A DNA stretch of 64,000 nucleotides from Neobacillus endophyticus. Its GTDB lineage: Bacteria; Bacillota; Bacilli; Bacillales; Cytobacillaceae. The stretch is taken from assembly GCF_013248975.1 (NCBI RefSeq), contig NZ_JABRWH010000001.1, forward strand, positions 4,422,001 to 4,486,000, read 5' to 3'. Both the position numbers and the translations under genes were made by a program. Of this stretch, positions 35,818 to 44,861 are shown one piece after another. Positions within the stretch are counted from its first letter, which is position 1. The number at the start of each line of letters is the position of its first letter. Below the pieces are notes generated by a model. It made no database searches. It was not told the origin of the DNA and saw nothing but the letters and a program-made list of their open reading frames with translations.

Positions 35818-36692
35818 AAACCAGCAGCCTCCTTACCTTTCATACGCCTTGAAAGCAACCACGCTCCAGCTTCCACCGCTACGAGTGGAAGAGCGAACAT
35901 TAACAAGCAGACGACAAGCGAAGCAATATCAGCGTGAATAAAAACGATTTTCTGAAAAATACGTGTAAATCCATTAATATCAAACATGTACTCCAAAAGA
36001 TAAATATTGGACAAGATGACCCATACCACTGTCCTCAATTGCAGTAGCACAAGGGAAAAAATATTTCGAAAAATATGTACAAATAAAATTCTTAACCGGC
36101 CCATTCCTTTCGCTTTTACATAAAGGACGTAAACTTTACTTTGTTCTTCCATAATGACTTTGATAAGAAACTGTGACAATAAGAAAATGGGTAAAAAGGA
36201 AACAGCTACGATCGGTATGAAATACGGTTTTGCGCCAAAAAATCCGTAGAGCTGAAAAATTCTAAAACCTGTTGATTTATAAAAGGAGATCACTAAAAAT
36301 TGAATAGAAAATATCACTAATAAGTCCGGAACTGCTTCAAAGAAATGAATTCCTTTTATTAAATGTTCCCTCATATTCTTCGGAGCAAGCATAACCGAAA
36401 TACTTATGGACACTGCTATTAGAATAACGGCTGCAAGGCTGATTAAAAGCAGCGTCATAGAATACTTATAATTTTCCATTATAGAATATTGTTTAAAATA
36501 GCCTAGGTAACGGGGATCCTTGATTTGCAGTAAATAAAGAAAATTCGCTTTAACCATTTGCCAAAAAGGTATAACATTTATTTCAAACTTATTATTTTTT
36601 CCGATTCCAAATAAATAAGGAAGATTGAACGTAAATAAAAATCCAGCGAAAACGATGATCACTCTTATGACATTCCGGACCAGGTTTTTCAT
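35814..36692 (-). CDS. ABC transporter permease, DppB/OppB-like
   Basis: This 292-aa permease is the partner of the downstream DppC-like protein. Six hydrophobic segments are visible, with the EAA-type loop near residues 195-215 (VLYVKAKGMGRLRILFVHIFRN). Its similarity to OppB is weaker than usual in the N-terminal half. I start it at ATG 36692, which has GGGAGG upstream; the longer frame lacks a start signal. It is the first gene of a two-gene operon that encodes only the membrane part of an importer, so ATP-binding and solute-binding partners must be encoded elsewhere. Confidence 0.7.
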   Translation of the reverse strand: MKNLVRNVIRVIIVFAGFLFTFNLPYLFGIGKNNKFEINVIPFWQMVKANFLYLLQIKDPRYLGYFKQYSIMENYKYSMTLLLISLAAVILIAVSISISVMLAPKNMREHLIKGIHFFEAVPDLLVIFSIQFLVISFYKSTGFRIFQLYGFFGAKPYFIPIVAVSFLPIFLLSQFLIKVIMEEQSKVYVLYVKAKGMGRLRILFVHIFRNIFSLVLLQLRTVVWVILSNIYLLEYMFDINGFTRIFQKIVFIHADIASLVVCLLMFALPLVAVEAGAWLLSRRMKGKEAAGL

Positions 36693-36850
36693 TTCATTCC
36701 TCCCGCCATATATGTAAAAACTGACTATACAGTTTACAAACAACCTAATTATAACCTGAATTATCAATTATTGGTATATTTTGTTTGAAATAATTATTCT
36801 AATTCCTTTTATACATAACCAATAATGAACTTTATCAGGAAGTATAACTT

Positions 36851-38305
36851 TTGAGCATGTTTTTTGTAGTAATGCTAAATGATAAAGGTGAAAAAAGAAA
36901 GAAGGTGATGAGCATTTTAAAATCTATGAAAACGGGGATCATTTTACCTCATGGTGAGAAGGTCGATCAAGAGAAACGTCAGGGACATCTTAATGCCTTT
37001 AGTTTGGCGGGTATTGGAATTGGAGGTGTAATTGGTGCCGGTTTCTTCCTTGGATCAGGTTTGGCTGTACGGGAAGCAGGGCCTTCTGTTACACTCGCCT
37101 TTTTATTAGGCGGTATGGTGATGATGCAAGTTCTTGGAGCGATGACAAGCATTAATGTCAACCGGCTCGAGCCTGGTTCATTTCGAGTGTATGTCCAGGA
37201 ATTTTTAGGCTCCTATGCCGGTTTTTTATTGGGATGGTCTGTGTTTATTTCCAGTATTCTCGGGGTTGGCTCGGAAGCAATTGCGATGGGAGTATTTGCC
37301 CATTACTGGTTTCCACACCTGCCACTGCCTATTTTTGCGATGTCGTTTTTGGTTATCATTATCTTAATGAATATGATGAATATGGACAAGTTTGGAAAAA
37401 TAGAATCTGGAATGGCAGCATTGAAAGTAATAGCCCTTCTTGCTTTCATTCTTATAGGAGGTTACGCACTTTTCTTACATAGTAATTTTTCCCCTCAGCG
37501 GCCTTTTTCGGGTTGGATTGCCTTTTTTCCTAAGGGGTATTTCGGTCTGCTGCAATCCATGTTAGTTATTATTTTTTCCTTTGCTGGGATAAGTGCGGTA
37601 GCTATGGCAGGGCGTCAGGTAACAAGACCGCTGGTGGAGATCCCGAGGGCTGGCATGATGATGTCCATTGGCGCTATTGGATTATATGTATTATCCATGC
37701 TGGTCTTAGTTATGATCCTAGCATGGAATTCTGTTTCGACGAACAAATCTCCTTTTGTTCAAGCTTTTCAAACGATCGGATTCAATTGGGCTGCGATAGC
37801 CATGAATGGCATCATATTGTTAGCAGCTTTTTCGGTGATGGCAGCAAGTTACTATGCATCCATTGAATTACTCGTGTCTCTCTCGACAGCAAAACAAGCT
37901 CCATCCTATTTCCTCCAGCACTCTCATCGCGGTTTTTATCGCAATGCTTGGCTGGCAGTTGCAATTGGTGCCTTGATTGTCGTAGGAATGTCATTCCTGC
38001 TTCCTTCTTCTATTTATAATTATTTAATTTCAGCTTCTTCTTATTTTACGTTTTTGAACTGGTCGCTTAATCTTGTCACCTACTTGATTTGGCGGAAAAA
38101 GAAAAAGGAAAATGAAACCTTTGATTCAAGGCTGATTTGGGGCAGGCCTGGGGCATATGGAACCATAATAGCCATTGTCATCCTATTCATCATGAGCCTG
38201 CGTGTTCATGATTTCCGAATGGGATTTTATGCAGCAGCAGGTTTTATTTCTATGATCAGTATTTCTTATGTTTTTTGGTCACGTAAGCATTTACATCTTA
38301 CCTAG
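36851..38305 (+). CDS. APC family amino acid permease
   Basis: This permease of the amino acid-polyamine-organocation superfamily has about 12 helices and up to 484 aa. The first-helix signature GIGIGGVIGAGFFLGSGLAV is clear, and a broken helix around FAGISAVAMAGRQV fits helix 6 substrate binding. It resembles Bacillus YbgF/YbxG-type permeases. The start is uncertain. TTG 36851 has AGGAAG seven bases upstream, while ATG 36908 (MSILKSMKTG) lies directly on AAGAAGGTG. The first 19 residues are hydrophilic and not conserved-looking. Monocistronic with its own terminator. Confidence 0.8.
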   Translation: MSMFFVVMLNDKGEKRKKVMSILKSMKTGIILPHGEKVDQEKRQGHLNAFSLAGIGIGGVIGAGFFLGSGLAVREAGPSVTLAFLLGGMVMMQVLGAMTSINVNRLEPGSFRVYVQEFLGSYAGFLLGWSVFISSILGVGSEAIAMGVFAHYWFPHLPLPIFAMSFLVIIILMNMMNMDKFGKIESGMAALKVIALLAFILIGGYALFLHSNFSPQRPFSGWIAFFPKGYFGLLQSMLVIIFSFAGISAVAMAGRQVTRPLVEIPRAGMMMSIGAIGLYVLSMLVLVMILAWNSVSTNKSPFVQAFQTIGFNWAAIAMNGIILLAAFSVMAASYYASIELLVSLSTAKQAPSYFLQHSHRGFYRNAWLAVAIGALIVVGMSFLLPSSIYNYLISASSYFTFLNWSLNLVTYLIWRKKKKENETFDSRLIWGRPGAYGTIIAIVILFIMSLRVHDFRMGFYAAAGFISMISISYVFWSRKHLHLT

Positions 38306-38309
38306 CACA

Positions 38310-38350
38310 AAAACCTATAACTGGATTCATAGAATTTAGTTATAGGTTTT
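38310..38350. terminator. Terminator after the APC permease
   Basis: A 13-bp stem AAAACCTATAACT/AGTTATAGGTTTT with a 15-nt loop. It also lies just beyond the stop codon of the convergent IDEAL-domain gene. Confidence 0.8.
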
Positions 38351-38365
38351 ATCTAAATTACAAAT

Positions 38366-38704
38366 TTAAGCTTCCTCCTGTATAAGCTGATTCATGGAGT
38401 TTAGCTCGGAAGTAAGTTCCATAAACCAGGTCTTATCTTTTGTTAAAAGTGCCAAATCTATAAGAAATTGAATTTGCGCCTTATTTGTAACATTAGAAAC
38501 AGGTAAACTTTTCACCTGTCGACTTGAAAGTAAGATGGTTTTTCCAACGGTCTCGTTATGATCACTCCTCACGACGGTCACCTTTACTTCTCCTTTTTGA
38601 ATTTCTGATGACTGAGATTCAACATATCCAATAATTAATTCCCCACTCCGCGATTTTGCTTTAATCCAATCACCTATTTTTAAAATGGTATTTTGATAAG
38701 ACAT
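38366..38704 (-). CDS. IDEAL domain-containing protein
   Basis: This protein of about 112 aa ends in an IDEAL domain: the helical segment FLIDLALLTKDKTWFMELTSEL matches the family, named after its IDEAL-like motif and found in Bacillus regulators and small proteins. The N-terminal half is beta-rich (ILKIGDWIKAKS, GELIIGYVES, VKVTVVRS) and looks like a small SH3/Tudor-type fold. The start ATG 38704 follows AGAAGGTG; an earlier GTG overlaps that site. No specific role is known. Protein-protein interaction through the IDEAL helix is the family expectation. Confidence 0.7.
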   Translation of the reverse strand: MSYQNTILKIGDWIKAKSRSGELIIGYVESQSSEIQKGEVKVTVVRSDHNETVGKTILLSSRQVKSLPVSNVTNKAQIQFLIDLALLTKDKTWFMELTSELNSMNQLIQEEA

Positions 38705-38793
38705 CCTACTTTTCACCTTCTTTTTAATTTCAACTTCAAACTGTAACTTTTTTTATTACATTTCAAACATAGAAATCTGCGGCCAGCACTGGG

Positions 38794-39207
38794 TCACAGA
38801 CACTTATTAACCAGATCGACAATCTCTTTTATGGTATAGTTCTTTAGGTATTCACCTAAATGTTCTTCTGCACCTAAAAAAATGCTGAATAAAACACCCT
38901 GCATATTGGCACCCACAATACACCGTTCATTTGAATCCGGACACTTAGGTTGCAGAGCACCTTCGGAGGTGAGCATGTATATGTCCCAAAGATTTACTTC
39001 ACTTAAGTCTAAAGCAAAAATAAATCCGCCTCCCGTTCCCTCTTTCGATTTTATAAATCCATGTTTTTTCAACATACTTAGCACTTTTCGAATGCGTACA
39101 GGATGAACGCAAGCACTTTCTGAAATAGCTTCACTTGTTGACATCCGGTCGGGCTGCAACGCTAGAAAAGTTAAACTATGAATGGCAAGTGTAAAATCAC
39201 TATTCAT
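38794..39207 (-). CDS. Rrf2 family transcriptional regulator (YwnA-like)
   Basis: This 137-aa Rrf2-type winged-helix regulator has an N-terminal helix-turn-helix at residues about 23-60 (STSEAISESACVHPVRIRKVLSMLKKHGFIKS) with the following GTGGGFIFAL wing. Cysteines near residues 89 and 96 (CPDSNERC) could sense thiols or oxidants, or bind metal. The sequence is closest in style to Bacillus YwnA. It neighbours a BA3454-type stress mini-protein and an Spx paralogue, which suggests a redox or disulfide stress theme. The ATG follows AGGAGG. Confidence 0.75.
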   Translation of the reverse strand: MNSDFTLAIHSLTFLALQPDRMSTSEAISESACVHPVRIRKVLSMLKKHGFIKSKEGTGGGFIFALDLSEVNLWDIYMLTSEGALQPKCPDSNERCIVGANMQGVLFSIFLGAEEHLGEYLKNYTIKEIVDLVNKCL

Positions 39208-39347
39208 GTGGCTTGCCTCCTAAAAATATAAACTGCTTTAAAGTTAAAATCTTTTAAAATATTTTTTCAAAATTCATCAACGTATGCAATCATAAACGCA
39301 ATAAATCAACTTGTAAAGCAATTCGCTTTTTCCTTAGTCAGAATAAA

Positions 39348-39482
39348 TTACACTTCCCATTGTTTCTTTACCTGATCTTCTGCTAATTGTTTAATTTTTT
39401 CCCAAGTCGTATCTTTTTTCACGATGACATTGGTTTGATAATTTCGATCTTTATACTGTACTGTTACAAATACTTCAATCAT
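39348..39482 (-). CDS. BA3454 family stress response mini-protein
   Basis: This 44-aa protein starts at ATG 39482 behind GGGAGG. Its sequence has the pattern MIEVFVTVQYKDRNYQTNVI, then VKKDTTWEKIKQLAEDQVKK. It matches the short BA3454 family of Bacillus stress-response proteins: an N-terminal beta hairpin followed by one helix, with a conserved Q-V-K-K-Q-W end. The precise function is not known. It lies between an Rrf2 regulator and an Spx paralogue, all on the same strand, and is too short for many automatic gene calls. Confidence 0.75.
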   Translation of the reverse strand: MIEVFVTVQYKDRNYQTNVIVKKDTTWEKIKQLAEDQVKKQWEV

Positions 39483-39586
39483 CTCTTTTTTCCTCCCTTC
39501 TAAAAACAAACATGAATCACTGTCAGTCTAGTATCCTTCCTTCGGTTTTGTTTTAACCGAAAGACCAACAAATTGACTTCATTCTT

Positions 39587-39982
39587 TTAGTTAGCCATTT
39601 TATTCCAATTTTCATTCCGAAATGTACGAAGCTTGCGGGGAAGAAAACTTGAAATCTCATCCTCGTTATAACCAACCTGTAACCTTTTTTCATCATGGAT
39701 AATAGGTCGTCGCAACATTTTAGGGTTCTCGATCATTAATTTATAGAATTCATTCAGCGGCAGCGTTTCAATATTGATATTTAATTCCTGAAATGATTTT
39801 GAATTTGTTGAAATGATTTCTGTCGTCCCCTCTTCTGTTAAGCGAAGAATGGATTTAATTTCATCTACTGTAATGGGCGAAGACAGTATGTTTCTCTCAA
39901 TAAAATCAATATCATGTTCTTCAAACCAAGCTTTTGCTTTTCTGCACGATGCACAGCTGGGTGTTGTATATAAAGTCACCAT
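39587..39982 (-). CDS. spx: Spx paralogue (ArsC/Spx family regulator)
   Basis: This 131-aa protein is very similar to B. subtilis Spx. It has the redox switch C10-x-x-C13 (PSCASCRKA), followed by [20 protein letters not shown], then the [19 protein letters not shown] segment that contacts RNA polymerase alpha. Spx binds the alpha C-terminal domain and redirects transcription under disulfide stress; it is degraded by ClpXP through its C terminus, here ending in MAN. I start at ATG 39982, ten bases after GGAG, as in the family. The standard spx locus is elsewhere in Bacillus genomes, so this may be a second copy. Confidence 0.85.
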   Translation of the reverse strand: MVTLYTTPSCASCRKAKAWFEEHDIDFIERNILSSPITVDEIKSILRLTEEGTTEIISTNSKSFQELNINIETLPLNEFYKLMIENPKMLRRPIIHDEKRLQVGYNEDEISSFLPRKLRTFRNENWNKMAN

Positions 39983-40251
39983 TATTATCAAACTCCTTAA
40001 AATGTAATAATTAATATTACAGTTGTCATACTGTAACTTTAATATTTACAGTTAAAAATGTCAACATTATTTTTATTAAGGGAATACCTATTTTTAATTA
40101 ACACCAGATCCTGTTTTCTTATTTGCCGCGGAAATTGACTGTTGCTATGATGTTATTAATTCCCCCCTTTTTATGGTCTTCCTATTATTTGAGCAAATAG
40201 AGGGCAAAATATATAAATACAAACTTCATAAATATTCTTGATTGAAAAGGA

Positions 40252-40929
40252 ATGATGGAATTGCAGGAGAAAAAATTAGCTGGAGAAGAAGCCGTTCAGT
40301 ATATTAAAGAAGGAATGATTCTTGGGTTGGGCAGCGGCTCTACTGTATATTTCACTTTACAGAAGTTAGGTGAGTTAATAAAGAACGGATTATTAATAAA
40401 AGGTGTTTCAACATCAAATTCGACTACAGCAATTTGCCAAGAATTAGGCATACCTTTGATTCCCATTAATGAGGTAGAACGAATTGATTTAACGATCGAT
40501 GGTGTAGATGAAGTAGACAACCAATTTAACGGGATTAAAGGCGGCGGCGGAGCACTTCTCTTTGAAAAAGTGGTGGCGTCCATTTCAGAAAAGGTGATCT
40601 GGATAGCAGATTCAAGTAAATTGTCGCAAAACTTAGGAAATTTCCCATTACCTGTAGAAATTATTCCATTTGGATATACGCATGTACTAAAAAAGCTGGA
40701 AAGTCAACATCTCAATCCGAAATTGAGGATGAAGCAGAATGAAGTTTACAAAACAGACAGTGGAAATTATATTGTTGATCTACACCTGAATGCCATTGAA
40801 AACGTGAATCAGTTAAGTTCTTTTTTGAAAAATATAACCGGTGTCGTGGAGCATGGCTTATTTATAAATGTGGTTGATACTTTAATCGTTGCGGATCAAG
40901 AACATGTAAAAACAACAAATGTGAAATAA
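40252..40929 (+). CDS. rpiA: Ribose-5-phosphate isomerase A
   Basis: This 225-aa RpiA of the pentose phosphate pathway interconverts ribose 5-phosphate and ribulose 5-phosphate. The motifs GLGSGSTVYF (residues 25-34), DLTIDGVDEVD (about 80-90, catalytic Asp) and KGGGGALLFEK (about 96-106, catalytic Glu and Lys) are all present. Many Bacillus species rely on RpiB, so RpiA here is an additional or alternative enzyme. The ATG follows AAAAGG closely, and an in-frame second ATG one codon on could also be used. It stands alone between an Spx gene and an insertion sequence. Confidence 0.9.
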   Translation: MMELQEKKLAGEEAVQYIKEGMILGLGSGSTVYFTLQKLGELIKNGLLIKGVSTSNSTTAICQELGIPLIPINEVERIDLTIDGVDEVDNQFNGIKGGGGALLFEKVVASISEKVIWIADSSKLSQNLGNFPLPVEIIPFGYTHVLKKLESQHLNPKLRMKQNEVYKTDSGNYIVDLHLNAIENVNQLSSFLKNITGVVEHGLFINVVDTLIVADQEHVKTTNVK

Positions 40930-40980
40930 CAAAATATAAGGTTTGGTTCTAAATATCGGAACTGAACAACTTTCTTTAAG

Positions 40981-41005
40981 AGCCACTGTTTTCAATGGCT
41001 TTTTT
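40981..41005 (+). terminator. Short terminator after rpiA
   Basis: AGCCA pairs with TGGCT around a loop of about 10 nt and is followed by TTTTTCTTTT, 50 bp past the stop codon. The stem is short. Confidence 0.5.
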
Positions 41006-41152
41006 CTTTTCCTGCTTCCATTTCTAAACAAGAAATGGCTGTTGGTAAATTGTATGATTGACCAAAATGGTTGTCAGCCCTTGATATCCGTATGATCGCT
41101 TTCAATAAAAATCATAGTAATCAGATTTAAGAAATCTTTACTTTTCTTTAAT

Positions 41153-41156
41153 AAAT
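41153..41156. repeat. Target duplication AAAT, left copy
   Basis: AAAT immediately outside the left inverted repeat of the 41157-42718 element. The same tetramer lies at 42719-42722. It is short enough that chance cannot be excluded. Confidence 0.55.
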
Positions 41157-42718
41157 GAATCAATTTCAAAAATCTGAGCCCTACGGGCTCAAGGCTTTTA
41201 AACACCAAAAAAAGGAGTACCTCCCCAAAATGTCTAAATAAGTAAGCACCACACAAACTTATAAGACTGGAGGAAGACTCCCTATGGCTATTATAAGACA
41301 AGGAAGCCTATTTGGACTACAAGAATTATACGATTTAGAACCTACCCATCGTTTTGAAGCTGTTTTTTCTGCTATCAACATTGAACCAATCTTCTCTGTG
41401 GTAACGAAGAAATCTCGTTTTGGTAGACCTGTTGAACTGAACTATGCAGCTATGATTTACTCTTTAGTTGCCCGATTAATGGAACGAATTCCTTTTATTA
41501 AAGATTTGGTGATGAGATTAAAAAATGACATGGTTTTCCGTCTAGACTGCGGATTTTTGGTTTCTGATACTGTACCTTCAGAAGCAGCTTATTCAAGAAT
41601 GGTGACAATCCTCAGTGAATCTAACGTTCTTGAAAAGGTTAAGGAAACGATTCTTTATCAAGCCATTACAGAAGGATTTGTCACTGATGATACAGTAGCT
41701 CTTGATGCCACACACTTTGAAGCAAAAGATCAGGCACCTCAAAAAGAGGAAAAACCAAAAAACGAACCTAAGAAACGTGGGCGTAAATCGAAAGAAGAAA
41801 GAGAACAATGGTTGATTGAAAAAGCTGATCGCGAAACCAATCTACCTCTTTTTGAAAAGAAAATTGAAGAACAGTTAGACGTTACTTTAGATCATCTTCG
41901 TGCTGAAATTCCCAAAAACCCTGAGTGGGGTGTAAAGAAAAACAGCGAAGGAAAGAACGTATTTTGGTATGGATATAAGGCTCATTTAGCTGTTGGAACA
42001 AAAAGCCAATATATTCTTCAATCGCTTTTCTCTTCTGGTAATTTGAATGACGGAAAGGCTGCGATTCCTTTATTAAAAGGAATTCAAGAGCGTGTTCAAC
42101 TTTCAACTTTACGGTACCATACGATGGATGCTGGGTATGATTACGAACCGATTTATGAACAAATTCACCGGATGGGTCACCAATCTGTTATTGCCTATAA
42201 CAAGCGTAATGAACCTGAGATAGAAGGTTTTGATAAACATTTCGCCCCCACTTGTTTCCGGGAACACTCGTATCGATATGATAGTTTCGATCCGAAATAC
42301 AAAACTCTCAAATATACACATCCAAAAGAATGTAAAAATTGCCCTTTAGCCAATGAGGGTATTTGCCAAAAGACCTATAAAATAAAAATCACGACAGATC
42401 TTCGAAAATATACAGCACCGGCCCGTGGTTCGAAAGCTTGGAAAACTGTCTTTAAACGACGTACCGCTGTGGAACGTGTGAATGCTTATCTCAAGTTATA
42501 CTTTCAACTAGACAATGTTCGTTATCGAACAGGAAAGCGTGCCAAAGTTCATTTTGACTTAGTCACCTTAGTTTATAATGCCTCAAAATTAGCAGTTGAT
42601 CGTATCAGAAAAATGTTAGAATGCCCGCAACAACAAGTAGCGTAGTTTTAAAAAATTGAATAAGTCCCGTTAGGGACAATCTAGACTTTTTTAAAAAAGG
42701 AAATTATGAAATTGATTC
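41157..42718 (+). mobile_element. Insertion sequence with DUF772-type DDE transposase (1562 bp)
   Basis: The element is delimited by 12-bp perfect inverted repeats GAATCAATTTCA (41157-41168) and its complement (42707-42718). It is flanked by the tetramer AAAT on both sides. It holds one intact transposase gene, preceded by a small hairpin (GAGCCC/GGGCTC, 41176-41190) that may insulate the element from outside transcription. The family is IS5/IS1182-like by transposase architecture, but I cannot assign it exactly. It lies between rpiA and the threonine aldolase gene and disrupts no recognisable gene. Confidence 0.8.
41284..42645 (+). CDS. DDE transposase (DUF772 plus DDE domain)
   Basis: This 453-aa transposase has an N-terminal DUF772 domain (RFGRPVELNYAAMIYSLVARL, residues about 45-90). 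A highly charged insert (about 150-195) and a DDE catalytic domain follow. The triad is readable as D141 (ALDATHFEA), D282 (TMDAGYDYEP) and E397 (RRTAVERVN). A Cys cluster CKNCPLANEGIC lies near residues 350-361, a common zinc-knuckle-like feature in this group. It starts at ATG 41284 after GGAGGAAGA. The frame is intact, so the element may be active. Confidence 0.85.
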   Translation: MAIIRQGSLFGLQELYDLEPTHRFEAVFSAINIEPIFSVVTKKSRFGRPVELNYAAMIYSLVARLMERIPFIKDLVMRLKNDMVFRLDCGFLVSDTVPSEAAYSRMVTILSESNVLEKVKETILYQAITEGFVTDDTVALDATHFEAKDQAPQKEEKPKNEPKKRGRKSKEEREQWLIEKADRETNLPLFEKKIEEQLDVTLDHLRAEIPKNPEWGVKKNSEGKNVFWYGYKAHLAVGTKSQYILQSLFSSGNLNDGKAAIPLLKGIQERVQLSTLRYHTMDAGYDYEPIYEQIHRMGHQSVIAYNKRNEPEIEGFDKHFAPTCFREHSYRYDSFDPKYKTLKYTHPKECKNCPLANEGICQKTYKIKITTDLRKYTAPARGSKAWKTVFKRRTAVERVNAYLKLYFQLDNVRYRTGKRAKVHFDLVTLVYNASKLAVDRIRKMLECPQQQVA

Positions 42719-42722
42719 AAAT
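42719..42722. repeat. Target duplication AAAT, right copy
   Basis: AAAT directly after the right inverted repeat, matching 41153-41156. Confidence 0.55.
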
Positions 42723-42819
42723 GCTAAATAAATAAAAGTTAAACTAATACTAAGAAACCCGAAATATATCCCTAAAAATGGAAAACAGATATGAATCAAA
42801 AAGGGAAAGGTTGGTATTT

Positions 42820-42972
42820 ATGGTTATTTCCTTTAAAGATGCTCAAGGTGGATTTAATAATTTGGTGATAGTAGAAAGCCATGGAGTAGTGACAACCAGT
42901 TTAAAAAATATAGAAACAGCATTAAAGACTCACAAAAGAAAATTAAAACGAATAAAGGCGAAACAAAAGTGA
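42820..42972 (+). CDS. Small hypothetical protein
   Basis: This 50-codon frame from ATG 42820 encodes MVISFKDAQGGFNNLVIVES, then a short beta/turn region and a strongly basic tail (KTHKRKLKRIKAKQK). An AAAGG lies 10 bases upstream of the ATG. It is outside the adjacent insertion sequence and followed by a hairpin about 75 bp downstream. No family is recognised. The composition (one beta-rich half and one basic helix) allows a nucleic-acid-binding role, but this is a guess. Confidence 0.4.
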   Translation: MVISFKDAQGGFNNLVIVESHGVVTTSLKNIETALKTHKRKLKRIKAKQK

Positions 42973-43045
42973 ACGTAATGAAACTAACACATATAAACAA
43001 ACTAGGAAAACTTTGAGATGATTCGTACCTGCTTAGGTTTAGAAT

Positions 43046-43083
43046 AGGCTTGTCCTCATGAGATCTTCAGGAGAACAAAGCCT
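43046..43083. terminator. Hairpin between convergent genes
   Basis: AGGCTTGT pairs with ACAAAGCCT (one bulge), with inner pairing CTC/GAG. It is followed by TTATTATCG on the plus strand. It lies between the small 42820 ORF and the threonine aldolase gene. Confidence 0.5.
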
Positions 43084-43163
43084 TTATTATCGTCTTTTAG
43101 CAAATGTTATAAAATATCCGTTGATTCTGCTCTCAACCTAAACCCATGACAGCTATTTCAAGT

Positions 43164-44264
43164 TTATTTTCCTTTTCTTTTTTTCATTTTATCATCCAAT
43201 ACCTTTATTCCATCCATTAATTTCTCTTTAGGGAGATTCAAATACAAATCCCCAATACTAATTTCAAAATAACTTGATGTCTCACTTACTTCCCTAACAT
43301 AACTAGAAAGGCCGAGATTTTTTTCCTGGCAGATTTCAGTTAGAATGTGTTCCATATCTTCTTTTGACGCATCGAAATGAACATGAAACATATTGGATAC
43401 AGGCACTTGTGGAATCGTTGACACGCCGAAGCATTGATTATATAACTCAGACAGTTCCATTGCTCCTTCAAAATACTGTTTCATTTTATCGATCCGCTGA
43501 TCAAAATAATAGTTTGCACTGAGGAAATATGGATAAAGGCTGATTAAATCACCGCCATGGCGCCTTTTCCATATTTTCGACTTTTCCGTAAAGGCTTGAT
43601 CGCCAGCCAAAATCGCTCCGGCAATAGCGCCAATACCTTTGTAGAAAGAAACATATACACTATCAAACAAATGGCAAATATCCGCTGCGGATTTTTTATA
43701 ATATGGGAGAATTTCAAAAAGTCTTGCCCCATCCAGGTGCAATTTGATTCCTTTTTCCTTGCAATACGCAGAGATATCCTCTAACGTTTTATAGGATGGA
43801 AGCTGACCCCCTATTTCACGCTGCGGTAATTCGAGCAGCAAACAGGCCACATCCTCATTCATGCTTGTTACATCTTCTAGTTGTATGACTCTATTCTCAT
43901 CCGCTAATAAGACGGTTTCAATTTGATGAAGTTCTTTTAATCCATCTTCCTCATGAATTTCTAAATGGCTTAATGGATGATAAGCTGCCTTCTTTATTCC
44001 TTTTTGATCGCACCAAATGCGAAGGGCTATTTGCTGGGCCATTGTCCCGCTAGGAAAAAATACAGCGGATTCTTTCCCAAGGATTGCGGCCATTTTATTC
44101 TGAAATTCTTCAATTACTTCCCCTTTACCATACATATCACTTTCCAAATTTCCATCCAATCCTTGGAATGCATCCTGCAAAACTTTCATGTTTCTGGCTC
44201 CATGGCCGCCCACTTGATATTTTGCATGTTTAAATGCATTCTGCAATGTATTTTGGCCGCTCAT
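43164..44264 (-). CDS. Threonine aldolase family PLP enzyme
   Basis: This 366-aa fold-type I PLP enzyme belongs to the beta-eliminating lyase/threonine aldolase group. The PLP lysine is K209 in VYVSFYKGIGAIAGA. The cofactor Asp is in IKLHLDGARLFE (near residue 178), and the AVFFPSGTMAQQIAL glycine loop is near 68-82. The enzyme is expected to cleave threonine or allo-threonine to glycine and acetaldehyde, although some relatives are beta-eliminating lyases. It is monocistronic, and the ATG follows AGGAGTGGGG. Confidence 0.8.
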   Translation of the reverse strand: MSGQNTLQNAFKHAKYQVGGHGARNMKVLQDAFQGLDGNLESDMYGKGEVIEEFQNKMAAILGKESAVFFPSGTMAQQIALRIWCDQKGIKKAAYHPLSHLEIHEEDGLKELHQIETVLLADENRVIQLEDVTSMNEDVACLLLELPQREIGGQLPSYKTLEDISAYCKEKGIKLHLDGARLFEILPYYKKSAADICHLFDSVYVSFYKGIGAIAGAILAGDQAFTEKSKIWKRRHGGDLISLYPYFLSANYYFDQRIDKMKQYFEGAMELSELYNQCFGVSTIPQVPVSNMFHVHFDASKEDMEHILTEICQEKNLGLSSYVREVSETSSYFEISIGDLYLNLPKEKLMDGIKVLDDKMKKRKGK

Positions 44265-44499
44265 CTACCCCACTCCTATCAACGGTTGCAAAAATTTTAC
44301 TCTACCCACATTTTACAATACACATCATCGCAATATGTATATTTTATGAGCCTGTTTGAAAATCATTTCAAGTTGTATTTTTTAAACGAATTCCTATATT
44401 AGGAAGTAATATATAATGTCATTTTCGCGAATTTTATTTTTTCCTACAAAATGATTTTATCGTTGTATAATATTGGTAATTAAGGAGAGTGAATAAAAT

Positions 44500-44736
44500 A
44501 TGAACCCTTTTGAATTAGTACTATTTATTTTTCCTATTGTGGTTATTGTAACTTCAGTTCTTGGGTTTTTATTGTTAAGAAAATGGTTTATTATGCCTTT
44601 TATAACAGCAATGTTTTTCACTATCTTAACGTTTACTGTCTTCAACGAAACTTTCTTTCATTGGGTTGTTATATACACACTTCTTTCCATCGCCATCTGT
44701 TTTCCAATGAAATTTATCAAGATGCGAAAACACTAA
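44500..44736 (+). CDS. DUF2651 family small membrane protein
   Basis: This 78-aa protein has three hydrophobic helices and resembles the Bacillus DUF2651 family (FELVLFIFPIVVIVTSVLGF, and later ILTFTVFNETFFHWVVIYTLLS). The FNETFFHW core between helices 2 and 3 is the most family-like part. The function is unknown. The ATG follows AAGGAGAGTG at good spacing. It is transcribed alone, convergent with the DinB-fold gene. Confidence 0.7.
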   Translation: MNPFELVLFIFPIVVIVTSVLGFLLLRKWFIMPFITAMFFTILTFTVFNETFFHWVVIYTLLSIAICFPMKFIKMRKH

Positions 44737-44861
44737 AGTATCTCATTGACTTTCCCACAAAAAAAGATGCACAAATTGTACATCTTTAATATTTCACTAT
44801 GTAAAAATATATTTTAATTTTTTTATTTATATTGGAGTTACCATTAAGAATGCAGGATTAT

